This document shows positions 7,916-16,500 of a stretch of DNA of 64,000 nucleotides, one piece after another (position 1 is the stretch's first letter; each line of letters opens with the position of its first letter). Below the pieces are notes generated by a model that had not been told where the DNA came from, did not search any database, and saw nothing but the letters and a program-made list of their open reading frames with translations. This DNA comes from UBA1181 sp045639525. Its GTDB lineage: Bacteria > Bacteroidota > Bacteroidia > Bacteroidales > Paludibacteraceae. The translations under genes were made by a program, and so were the position numbers. The stretch is taken from the NCBI GenBank assembly GCA_045639525.1, contig JAZUDI010000012.1, positions 1-64,000 on the forward strand. Reading direction: 5' to 3'.

Positions 7916-9292
7916 TTATTTCAAAGAGGATTCAATAGCCTCCACGCTGTATTGAACCTCCTTATCCACTTCCACCAAGTTTTGGATGGACTTCACCGCA
8001 TAAAGCACAGTGGCATGGTCGCGGTTTCCGATTTGCTCACCGATGCTGGTCAAAGAGACCTTGGTGTATTTACGGGATAGGAACATGGCGATCTGACGCG
8101 CCTGAACCACCTCTCTCTTACGTGAATTGGATTGAAGCATGTGCGGTTCCAATCCATAATAGTTGCAGACCGCCTCTTGGATCGAAGCCACCGTCACCGT
8201 ACGCTCAGGAGCGGAAACCAAAGAGCTGACCACCCTACGGACCAAATCCATGTTGATCTCAGCATCCGTCAATGTGGATTGAGCCAACAAAGAGTTGATG
8301 ACACCCTCCAACTCACGGACACTATCAGAGACATGCTCGGCGATATAATCGAGCACATTATCTGGAATGGAGAGTCCGTCCGTACGGACCTTAGACCTCA
8401 AAATCTCTTTTCTTGTCTCTGAACTTGGCAACTCAATCTCCGCGTTCAATCCCCAACGGAAACGAGTCAACATACGGTCGTCCAATCCTTGGAGCAATTT
8501 AGGCGACTGGTCAGCGATCAGGATAATCTGCTTGCCATTCAACTGCAAATGGTTGAATATTTGGAAGAAGACATTCTGGGTTCCGGTCTTACCCGCGAAG
8601 AATTGAATATCATCCACAATCAACAAATCGATCATCTGATAGAAAGCGATGAAATCGTTGGTACGGTTGTGGACAACCGCATTTTGGTATTGCGTCAAGA
8701 ATCTATTAGAATCCACATAAAGCACCCTCATCTCCGGATGCTTCTCCAAGGTAGCCCAACCAATGGCCTGCGCCAAGTGGGTCTTACCCAAACCGGAACC
8801 TCCGTAAATAAAAATAGGGTTAAAGGTATTCTTTCCTGGATTTTCAGCGATCTTCATACCAGCCGAACGAGCCAATTTATTGCAATCACCCTCGACAAAA
8901 GTGTCAAATGTGTAATGGGGATTTAATTGGGGTTCGATGGCCCTTCTGTTAGGCGTTTGAGGGAAGGGATTATAGAGATCCGTGCGCTCCGCATTCTCTT
9001 TTACAGGGATAACGTGTCCACTCTTACACTCTACGGTCGAATCGAATAGGCTGTACGACAATTGGCTGTCACTACCCAACACCCTGGTCAAGGTAGATTT
9101 CAACAAATTGCAATAGTGCTCATCCAAATATTCCGCATAGAAATAACTTGGAACGGAAACTGTGAGTTTTTTATTCTCCCAGCTCAACGGCACGATTGGC
9201 TTAAACCAACTATCAAAGCTTACCGCAGGAATATTATCCCCGATAATCTTTAGGCATTCGTTCCATAAACGGACATGTTCTTTCTCTTCCAT
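7916..9292 (-). CDS. dnaA: Chromosomal replication initiator DnaA
   Basis: 458 residues from MEEKEHVRLW (ATG 9292; a further in-frame start at 9340 would add 16 residues not expected in the family). Domain I covers residues 1-80 and a linker follows. The AAA+ domain III has Walker A GGSGLGKTH near 164-172, Walker B LLIVDDIQF and box VII LDDRMLTRFRWGL. Domain IV ends with the DnaA signature IGNRDHATVLYA, the residues that read the DnaA box. It binds oriC and opens the origin. Its upstream gap (9293-9551) is AT-rich but has no evident cluster of DnaA boxes. It follows the MCE gene on the same strand. Confidence 0.97.
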   Translation of the reverse strand: MEEKEHVRLWNECLKIIGDNIPAVSFDSWFKPIVPLSWENKKLTVSVPSYFYAEYLDEHYCNLLKSTLTRVLGSDSQLSYSLFDSTVECKSGHVIPVKENAERTDLYNPFPQTPNRRAIEPQLNPHYTFDTFVEGDCNKLARSAGMKIAENPGKNTFNPIFIYGGSGLGKTHLAQAIGWATLEKHPEMRVLYVDSNRFLTQYQNAVVHNRTNDFIAFYQMIDLLIVDDIQFFAGKTGTQNVFFQIFNHLQLNGKQIILIADQSPKLLQGLDDRMLTRFRWGLNAEIELPSSETRKEILRSKVRTDGLSIPDNVLDYIAEHVSDSVRELEGVINSLLAQSTLTDAEINMDLVRRVVSSLVSAPERTVTVASIQEAVCNYYGLEPHMLQSNSRKREVVQARQIAMFLSRKYTKVSLTSIGEQIGNRDHATVLYAVKSIQNLVEVDKEVQYSVEAIESSLK

Positions 9293-9551
9293 TGTAATTA
9301 CTCGTTCATAATTATCGTCACTGACAAGGCCCATATACACGCCCTATCAACTATTTATTTCTCTTTTCAATTTGCACTACAAATTTTGGTTTATTTTTTC
9401 AAAAAAAAAATCGTTTTTCGTTTGCATTATAAAAAAATTCGTAATTGCCTGTATTTCAAAAGCATATTACAAAACACTAAAAATGAGCGCTTTACAAAAG
9501 TTATTAACAATTAAAGCACTCATATTTAGTATATTAATGATTCAGTAAGAA

Positions 9552-10454
9552 TCACTCACTTTTTTTTCCGAACACGGAAACATTGATGTAGCGTTTTGGA
9601 TGCTCCCTGATGTCGACAACCAACTCGTTCGCGCTGCCGATAGTGGTGTTCAGATTGTTATACAATTCCTTGTTGGTCAAGAGCAGACCAAGTGTTCCAG
9701 AGCCATTGTTCAACTTGTCGGTAATGCCTTGCACACCCAAGAGCGTCTTGTTCAGATTATTGACCGTACCGCGGAAATCCACACCACTCAAGTTGGCGCT
9801 GACCTTATTGAAATTACCCATGACACCATTGATGTTGGCGCACAAGTCCGGAACATCCTTATCCACGATTCTGTTGATGCCCACAGAGGCCTTGTTCAAG
9901 TTCTTTGTGATGGCATTGATGTTCTCAAGGGAGTTTTCGATGGTCTTGTTCTCCGCGATGGCGTTCAACGAAACGATCAACGAATCCAATTGAGGGATGA
10001 TTGTCTGGATACGAGGCATCACCTCCTCGGTCAAAGAGTTCATTATACCATCATCCACATAAGAAGGGATGGTGTCACCTCTTTGATATATGCCTGATGC
10101 GCCAGACGCCATTCTCAACTCAACAGAGGGCGATCCGATCAACGCGGAGACCAAAGCAGCCCTTGATCCAACAGGTATCTTCAAATCATCATCCACTTGA
10201 AGCACCACCACCACATCCGCTTCCGGATTCTCATAATCATATATGATGCGTTGCACCAAACCGACCTTATAACCCTTCACAGTCACATCGTTTGTCTCAA
10301 CCAAGCCGTTGATATGGTCAAACTTCAAGTAGTAATAGTTCGTGGGATTAAAAATGTTAATTCCTTTCAAATAGTTCACACCAAAGAATGTAACCGCCAA
10401 GGTCGCGATAACCCAGATTCCGATTTGTAGTTCTTTGCTAATCTTAAAATTCAT
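9552..10454 (-). CDS. MCE/MlaD family lipid-transport protein
   Basis: 300 residues. One N-terminal membrane helix (IGIWVIATLAVTFFGVNYL, residues 11-30) anchors a periplasmic MCE domain with the signature VKGYKVGLVQ and the loop LIGSPSVELR. A long helical C-terminal region follows, with repeated NINxxxxNLNK heptads that probably form a coiled coil or tunnel. MlaD-like proteins bind phospholipid between the inner and outer membrane. It starts 28 bp after the amidase stop, giving the amidase-MCE order common in Bacteroidota. Confidence 0.88.
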   Translation of the reverse strand: MNFKISKELQIGIWVIATLAVTFFGVNYLKGINIFNPTNYYYLKFDHINGLVETNDVTVKGYKVGLVQRIIYDYENPEADVVVVLQVDDDLKIPVGSRAALVSALIGSPSVELRMASGASGIYQRGDTIPSYVDDGIMNSLTEEVMPRIQTIIPQLDSLIVSLNAIAENKTIENSLENINAITKNLNKASVGINRIVDKDVPDLCANINGVMGNFNKVSANLSGVDFRGTVNNLNKTLLGVQGITDKLNNGSGTLGLLLTNKELYNNLNTTIGSANELVVDIREHPKRYINVSVFGKKSE

Positions 10455-10481
10455 CTTTCTATTATTTTATTATAACCTTAT

Positions 10482-11813
10482 TTACTTATAGTATTGGCGG
10501 GCATCCTGCGTGGAGAGCTTCTTGCCATCCTTGATCACGACCAAGAAGGCATCCTTAAACTTCTTCTTCACCTCGTCACGCAACTTCACGCCCGCATCGA
10601 ATGTGGTCTCGTGGCCATAAACATATTTGTACTTATAGGTACCCGTCTCCACAAACTCCTGCGCCGGCACTAAACCTTGGAACTCCTTCGCGTTCAAAGA
10701 TTTCGGAGCGCTGGCGCTGCAAAATTGCACCGCATAATAAATGGAAGGCTTTTTCTCCACAGGCGCCTTCTTCTCGGCACCCTCATTTTTAGCAGGTTCC
10801 ACCACAGGTGCCTCACGCTTCTCCGGAAGATCGCTCTTTCGGGTGGTATCCACCTTGGCGGTATCCGCAGTGACCTTTTCCACTGCAGGTTCAGTCTTGC
10901 CGTTCTCGGTGTTACTTGGTTTGACCGTCTCCTTGTTCACACTCTCTTTATTCACACTCTCTTTCGCAGGAGTCTTCTCCTCCTTCGGTGTGACGGCCGG
11001 TGTCACGGCAGGCTTCTGTTGTTTGTTGGCGTCCGCATCGGAATAGCCGTCGCTGCTGCGCTTGTCGTGCGACTTTTTATATTGCACGAAGGCCTTCACG
11101 ATAGCCTCGGACAACTTATCCAAATTCTTATCCTTTGAGAGGAACTCCTCCTCTTCCCTATTGGAGATATATCCCAACTCCACCAAAACAGCCGGCATGG
11201 CCGCCTGCTTCAAGACCCAGAATCCAGCCTGCTTCACGCCACGGCTGTATCTGCCCTCCTTGGTGAAATTCTTCTCCACGAACGAGGCGAAAGAGATACT
11301 CTGCTCCATGTATTTGGATTGAAGGAAGTCGAACATGATGTATGACTCCGTGCTATTAGGGTCGAAACCACGGTACTTGGTCTTGTAATCGGACTCATAA
11401 AGCAACACGGCATTCTCTCGCTTAGCTACCTCCAAGTTGGCGGAGGAAGAACCGACCGCATAGGATTCGGTACCTCTGGCCGAGCGGTTCTCTGCGGCAT
11501 TGGTATGGATGGAGATGAAGAGATCCGCCTTTGCCCTATTGGCGATCTGCGCACGGTCATCCAATGGAATGAAGACATCCTTTTTACGGGTATATAAAAC
11601 CTTCACATCCTTCTCCTTGGACATCAACTCGCCCACTTTGAGAGCGACCTTTAGGTTGATATCCTTCTCCAACTTCTTCAAGGTATAGCCAATCGCGCCG
11701 GCATCCTTGCCTCCATGGCCAGCGTCCAACACCACGACAAAGGGCTTATCAGCCGCAAAGAGTCCCGACATGCCCATCCAAAGAAGACACATCAAAGAGA
11801 GTATTCGCTTCAT
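10482..11813 (-). CDS. N-acetylmuramoyl-L-alanine amidase with C-terminal SPOR domain
   Basis: About 443 residues from MKRILSLMC. A signal peptide ends near LFAA. The amidase_3 domain shows the zinc ligands DAGHGGKD, LEKDIN and ISIHTNAA, and the catalytic glutamate in VELGYISN. A Lys/Pro/Glu/Val-rich linker with NKESVNKE repeats (residues ~255-345) leads to a SPOR-like domain starting YYAVQFCSAS, which would bind septal peptidoglycan. It cleaves the stem peptide from MurNAc during cell separation. Promoter at 11860-11867, divergent from lptD. Confidence 0.9.
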   Translation of the reverse strand: MKRILSLMCLLWMGMSGLFAADKPFVVVLDAGHGGKDAGAIGYTLKKLEKDINLKVALKVGELMSKEKDVKVLYTRKKDVFIPLDDRAQIANRAKADLFISIHTNAAENRSARGTESYAVGSSSANLEVAKRENAVLLYESDYKTKYRGFDPNSTESYIMFDFLQSKYMEQSISFASFVEKNFTKEGRYSRGVKQAGFWVLKQAAMPAVLVELGYISNREEEEFLSKDKNLDKLSEAIVKAFVQYKKSHDKRSSDGYSDADANKQQKPAVTPAVTPKEEKTPAKESVNKESVNKETVKPSNTENGKTEPAVEKVTADTAKVDTTRKSDLPEKREAPVVEPAKNEGAEKKAPVEKKPSIYYAVQFCSASAPKSLNAKEFQGLVPAQEFVETGTYKYKYVYGHETTFDAGVKLRDEVKKKFKDAFLVVIKDGKKLSTQDARQYYK

Positions 11814-11859
11814 TATCAATGATTTTATTTCCAAGACCTATCTTTTATAAATTGTATGG

Positions 11860-11887
11860 CAAAAATAGGAAATTATTCTTAAATTTG
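11860..11887. promoter_or_regulatory. Back-to-back -7 elements of the amidase and lptD genes
   Basis: TATTTTTG on the reverse strand (11860-11867) serves the amidase gene, and TAAATTTG on the forward strand (11880-11887) serves lptD. The two -7 elements are only 12 bp apart, so the upstream regions of the two divergent envelope genes overlap. Neither has a perfect -33 TTTG. Confidence 0.5.
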
Positions 11888-11925
11888 CATACAATTTTAC
11901 GGCGCATTTATAAATAAGTATTTTT

Positions 11926-14604
11926 TTGGCACATAGACACTTAACATATTTAATGCTTTTATCCGTTGGGCTATTCACCTCCCATATAGGGGCTGCCTAT
12001 GCGGAAACCGTGCCGAATGATACCCTAAAAAGCGAGGTCGATTCGACCGCGAACGAGGCGAAGAAGATCAAGATCTCCAGGGACGCCATCAAATCCAACG
12101 TCATCTATTCTGCCAAAGACTCCGTCGTATTCTACGCCGACGGCCATGCCTTCCTGTACGGCGACGCGAAAGTCACCTACGAGAAAATGGAGCTCACCTC
12201 CGACCATATCGAGATGAACACGGACAGTACCATTGTCCATGCAAGATGCGGATACGACTCCACCGGCGCCGAGATCGGACGCCCTGTCTTCAAGGATGGA
12301 AACGACAGCTACGAATCGCACAGCATCGATTTCAACTACGAGACGAAAAAGGGTTTGATACGCAACGTGGTGACGCAACAAGGCGACGGATACATGACAA
12401 GCGACTTGGCCAAAAAGTTGGAAGACAACACCTTCCTGATGAAGAACGGAAAGTACACCACCTGCGACAACCACGAGCATCCGCACTTTTACCTCAACCT
12501 GACGCAGGCCAAGGTGAAGCCAAAAGAGTATATCGTAGCGGGTCCCGCCTACCTGGTGATCCAGGATGTGCCTCTCCCGCTCGCGCTACCGTTCGGATTC
12601 TTCCCGTTCACGGAAAAATACTCCTCCGGACTCCTGATGCCGACCTTCGGAGAGGAGAGTTCCAGAGGATTTTACTTGAGAAATGGAGGATATTATTTCG
12701 CTATCAGTCAATACTTTGACTTAGCGTTAAGGGCAGACATCTACACCAAAGGATCTTGGGGCGTGAACGCCACCACCCGCTACAAGAAGCGTTACAAATT
12801 CAACGGAAACGTTTATGTCAGCTACCAATCCACCGTTGAGAGTGAAAAGGATATGCCGGACTACACGCAAATGAACGACGTGAAGGTGACATGGACCCAT
12901 ACGCAAGATCCGAAGGCCAATCCGTTCAGGACCTTCTCCGCGTCGGTCAACTTCTCCTCCTCCTCCTACAACAAGAACAACACAAGCGCGCACTATAATC
13001 CGTCGGTGTATGGAGAGAACAACAAATCCTCATCCATCAACTACACCTACAAATTTCCGGAGTCACACTTCTCGCTGACCACCAACGTCACGTTGAACCA
13101 GCGTCAGAGCGACTCCACCATATCCCTCAAGTTGCCGACCTTCCACTTGAACATGAGCCGTGTCTATCCTTTCAAGCGAGAGAAGAGGACCGGCAAAGAG
13201 AAGTGGTACGAGAAGATCTACCTCTCCTACGGTATGAACTTCGACAACTACATCTCTACTAAGCAAAATAAACTGTTCCAGCAAAACCTTATCAAAGACT
13301 GGAACAACGGTATTAAAAACCAGGTGAACATCGGTGCCTCCTACACCGCATTCAAATATTTTGTGATCACGCCAAGCTTCAACTACAGCGAGAAGTGGTA
13401 CTTTAAAAAGAAGGAGTTGAAATGGAACGACGCGGACCAAAAATTGGACGAGACCATCAAAAATGGGTTCTACCGCATCAACGACATGAACGCGTCATTG
13501 AGTGTCAGCACGCAACTCTACGGATTCTTCCAACCGATCTTCGGCAAGAAAATCAGCGCGATACGCCACGTGTTCCAGCCAAGTGCAAGCCTCAGCTTCA
13601 CCCCAAAACTGGACCATCCACTCCCCTCTTTCGGACAAAATTACTACGGAAACTACTACAAGCTGCAGCGTGACGGATCCATCGATACGACCAAATACTG
13701 CTACTACACTGGCAACTACTACGGCGGGCCATCCAGCAACGGTAGCGGCATGGTCAACCTGAGCGTGAACAACAACATCGAGATGAAGGTACGCACCGAC
13801 AAGGATTCGACCGGCTACAAGAAGATATCCCTCATCGACAACCTCTCGTTGAGCACCAGCTACAACATGTTCGCCAAGGAGGACGAGACGCCATGGTCGG
13901 ACATTTCGGCAAGCTTGCGTCTGAAATTCCCGAAGAACTTTTATCTGAACGTTTCGGCAGGATTCTGCCCGTACACCTACAAACTGAACGAGAGCGGACA
14001 ATACTACAAATCGACCACTTCGGAGATGGAACGCAACGGAAGATTGGCCCGTCTGACCAACGCCAGAACCTCCATCAACTACTCATTCAACAACAACACC
14101 TTCAAGAGGAGCAAAAAGAACGAGCAGGAAGAGGATATCGACTACAACGCCGAGACCGTCGACGACATGTTGGACGAAGTGGTGGAGCGAGGACAAAAGA
14201 ATCCAGAGGATAGTAAATTCGACGAGAACGGCTACTACAAATACAAGCTTCCTTGGAATCTAAACGTAAGCTACTCAGTATCTTACGGCGACTACCTATT
14301 CAACAAAGAGACCTTGGAATTCGAACAAAGGCTGTCGCAGACATTGAACTTCTCCGGTGGCTTCAACTTCACAGACAACTGGACATTCACCTTCAGTTCG
14401 GGTTACGACTTCGTGAACAAAGAGATGTCCTACACCTCCTGCAGTTTAGGACGTCGCCTACACTGTTGGTCGGCCACATTGAGTTTCATTCCGTTCGGCG
14501 CCAACCAGGGATTCAACTTCCACATCGGTGTCAACTCCTCCATGCTCTCGGATTTGAAGTACGAAAAGAGAACCAGTTCAGGCGACTATCCAAACTGGTA
14601 CTAA
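11926..14604 (+). CDS. lptD: LPS assembly outer-membrane protein LptD (OstA-like)
   Basis: About 892 residues. The N-terminal part after the signal peptide (cleaved near AAYA) is an OstA-type beta-jellyroll with DHIEMNTDSTIVHARCGYDS, followed by the long LptD barrel (from ~250) with FFPFTEKYSSGLLMPTFGEE. The C-terminus is a run of amphipathic strands. LptD inserts LPS into the outer leaflet. A TTG start at 11926 gives the better signal peptide; the first ATG is at 11953 and would leave no basic n-region. A long charged insert with DEVVERGQKN lies near residues 735-765. It is divergent from the amidase gene. Confidence 0.88.
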   Translation: MAHRHLTYLMLLSVGLFTSHIGAAYAETVPNDTLKSEVDSTANEAKKIKISRDAIKSNVIYSAKDSVVFYADGHAFLYGDAKVTYEKMELTSDHIEMNTDSTIVHARCGYDSTGAEIGRPVFKDGNDSYESHSIDFNYETKKGLIRNVVTQQGDGYMTSDLAKKLEDNTFLMKNGKYTTCDNHEHPHFYLNLTQAKVKPKEYIVAGPAYLVIQDVPLPLALPFGFFPFTEKYSSGLLMPTFGEESSRGFYLRNGGYYFAISQYFDLALRADIYTKGSWGVNATTRYKKRYKFNGNVYVSYQSTVESEKDMPDYTQMNDVKVTWTHTQDPKANPFRTFSASVNFSSSSYNKNNTSAHYNPSVYGENNKSSSINYTYKFPESHFSLTTNVTLNQRQSDSTISLKLPTFHLNMSRVYPFKREKRTGKEKWYEKIYLSYGMNFDNYISTKQNKLFQQNLIKDWNNGIKNQVNIGASYTAFKYFVITPSFNYSEKWYFKKKELKWNDADQKLDETIKNGFYRINDMNASLSVSTQLYGFFQPIFGKKISAIRHVFQPSASLSFTPKLDHPLPSFGQNYYGNYYKLQRDGSIDTTKYCYYTGNYYGGPSSNGSGMVNLSVNNNIEMKVRTDKDSTGYKKISLIDNLSLSTSYNMFAKEDETPWSDISASLRLKFPKNFYLNVSAGFCPYTYKLNESGQYYKSTTSEMERNGRLARLTNARTSINYSFNNNTFKRSKKNEQEEDIDYNAETVDDMLDEVVERGQKNPEDSKFDENGYYKYKLPWNLNVSYSVSYGDYLFNKETLEFEQRLSQTLNFSGGFNFTDNWTFTFSSGYDFVNKEMSYTSCSLGRRLHCWSATLSFIPFGANQGFNFHIGVNSSMLSDLKYEKRTSSGDYPNWY

Positions 14605-14789
14605 AGCGCTCATATTCGGTGCTATCCACGCTCGCCCCGCGCGACACAAAACGACAGCATATAGACATTCGTCAACTCCAAAACGGAGATTTTCCACAAG
14701 CGGATTTGAATTTAATATAGACACAATAAATAATTCAATTTCTCGTTGCTTTTCTTTAATTCAAGCCCCTATAATTCAATTTTTTTTCT

Positions 14790-14797
14790 TACCTTTG
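14790..14797 (+). promoter_or_regulatory. -7 element of the glycogen operon
   Basis: TACCTTTG fits TAnnTTTG and lies 27 bp before ATG 14825. No TTTG occurs at the expected -33 distance, so other factors may help. Confidence 0.5.
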
Positions 14798-14824
14798 TAG
14801 TGTGAAAAAATAAGAGGCTAATGT

Positions 14825-16465
14825 ATGGCGGGAAAAACGGCAAATAAAGGAACGAATTGTTACGTGTTTCAGACAAGTTGGGAAGTTTGCAACAAAATCG
14901 GCGGCATCTACACGGTATTGTCAACACAAGCGAAATCACTTCATGACATTCATGGCGACAACCTAATCTATGTGGGTCCCTATTTTGAGAACGGTGGTAA
15001 CCTAAGCTTCACAGAAGACGACAAGTTATTCTCAAAATGGATCAAGGCCTACCAAAAGGAGTGCGGTGTCACCGTCAAGGCAGGAAGATGGAACGTGCCA
15101 GGCGAACCGATCGCCATCCTCATCGATTTCAAACCATTCTACGAGCAACTCAACGACTATTTGTTCGAGATGTGGAACAATTTCCAAATTGATTCCATGA
15201 ACGCTTACGGCGACTACAACGAGGCCGTCACCTTCGGACTCGCCTCCGCGAAGACCATCGAGCACTTCTGCGAATACAACAAACTCGCGAAGGGTGAGCA
15301 CATCGCCCAATTCCACGAGTGGACAACCGGCTCCGGTGTTCTCTACTGCAAGAGCCACGTCCCTTATCTTCACACCGTATTCACCACACACGCCACCACA
15401 ACCGGAAGATCCATCTGCTTCAACAACAAGCAGCTATATGAATATTTCGACCGTTACAACGGCGACCAGATGGCGGGCGAGCTCAACGTGAAGGCGAAGC
15501 ACTTGGTGGAGAAACAAGCCGCCCACAACGCGGACTGCTTCACTACCGTCAGCGACCTGACCGCCAAAGAGTGCGCACAGTTGTTGGAGAAGCAACCAGA
15601 CATCGTCACACCAAACGGATTCGAAGCTGGTTTCATTCCGCAAGGTGCAAAATACACGAAGGCTAAGAAGGAGGCACGCGCCACTTTGAAGAATGTGGCG
15701 GAGAACCTGATCGGACACCCCATCTCGGACGACGCGCTCTTCATCGGAACCGGTGGACGCTACGAATACCGCAACAAAGGAATCGACGTCTTCTTGGAGT
15801 CGATGCGCCTATTGGCCATCAACAACGACTACACCAGGGAGACCATCGTATTCGTCATGGTACCAGGATGGAACATCGGCCCACGCAAGGACCTTCAGTC
15901 CAGAATGGAGGATCCCAACGCGAAGTATACGCTATACAGAAGAAATTTGACACACGATATCAACAACGTGGACAACGACCAGTTGTTCGGCACCATGCAG
16001 GCCTTCCACTTCGACAATGACATCGATAAGAATGTGAAGGTGATTCTTGTGCCAAGTTACCTGAACGGAGACGACGGTATCTTCAACAAGAGCTACTACG
16101 ACTTGTTGATCGGTCTCGACCTGACCATATTCGCGTCATACTACGAGCCATGGGGTTACACGCCATTGGAGAGCGTAGCCTTCAGCGTACCGACCATCAC
16201 CACCAATCTGGCCGGATTCGGACTTTGGGTTTCCGAAGAGCCAGTAGGCATCCAAAACGGTGTGGCGGTCATCAACCGCAACGACCACAACTACTTCGAA
16301 GTGGCCAACGAGATCCATGACAATGTCGTGGCACTCTCGGAGATGAGCGAGAAGGAGCTCACCGCCACCCGCAAAAAGGCGAAGAAGATCGCGGACGGAT
16401 GTTCGTGGAACGACTTCGTGAAATACTACGAGGAGGCCTTCAAGATCGCATTACAAAAGAGATAA
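14825..16465 (+). CDS. Glycogen synthase, GT3 (eukaryote-like) family
   Basis: 546 residues. The N-terminus WEVCNKIGGIYTVLSTQA and the later segments HEWTTGSGVLY, VTPNGFE and YYEPWGYTPLES match the GT3 glycogen synthases of animals and fungi rather than bacterial GT5 GlgA. The EPWGYTP segment carries the catalytic glutamate and donor-binding residues. It extends alpha-1,4-glucan from a nucleotide-glucose donor in the cytoplasm. The phosphorylase gene follows after 35 bp in the same operon, so synthesis and breakdown of storage glycogen are co-transcribed. Confidence 0.9.
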   Translation: MAGKTANKGTNCYVFQTSWEVCNKIGGIYTVLSTQAKSLHDIHGDNLIYVGPYFENGGNLSFTEDDKLFSKWIKAYQKECGVTVKAGRWNVPGEPIAILIDFKPFYEQLNDYLFEMWNNFQIDSMNAYGDYNEAVTFGLASAKTIEHFCEYNKLAKGEHIAQFHEWTTGSGVLYCKSHVPYLHTVFTTHATTTGRSICFNNKQLYEYFDRYNGDQMAGELNVKAKHLVEKQAAHNADCFTTVSDLTAKECAQLLEKQPDIVTPNGFEAGFIPQGAKYTKAKKEARATLKNVAENLIGHPISDDALFIGTGGRYEYRNKGIDVFLESMRLLAINNDYTRETIVFVMVPGWNIGPRKDLQSRMEDPNAKYTLYRRNLTHDINNVDNDQLFGTMQAFHFDNDIDKNVKVILVPSYLNGDDGIFNKSYYDLLIGLDLTIFASYYEPWGYTPLESVAFSVPTITTNLAGFGLWVSEEPVGIQNGVAVINRNDHNYFEVANEIHDNVVALSEMSEKELTATRKKAKKIADGCSWNDFVKYYEEAFKIALQKR

Positions 16466-16500
16466 TAATAACAATACAATAAACACTAATAACGTATAGC

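Noticed and set aside
9293..9551. Possible oriC beside dnaA
   Set aside because: The gap is AT-rich and has TTATTAACA near 9500, but I find no cluster of TTATNCACA boxes; one near match is not enough.
10677..11138. Forward-strand ORF of 153 codons
   Set aside because: It lies opposite the repetitive Lys/Glu/Pro linker of the amidase gene and has no recognisable protein features; it is an antisense shadow.
13495..14001. Reverse-strand ORF of 168 codons in lptD
   Set aside because: It is antisense to the LptD barrel with skewed composition and no family match.
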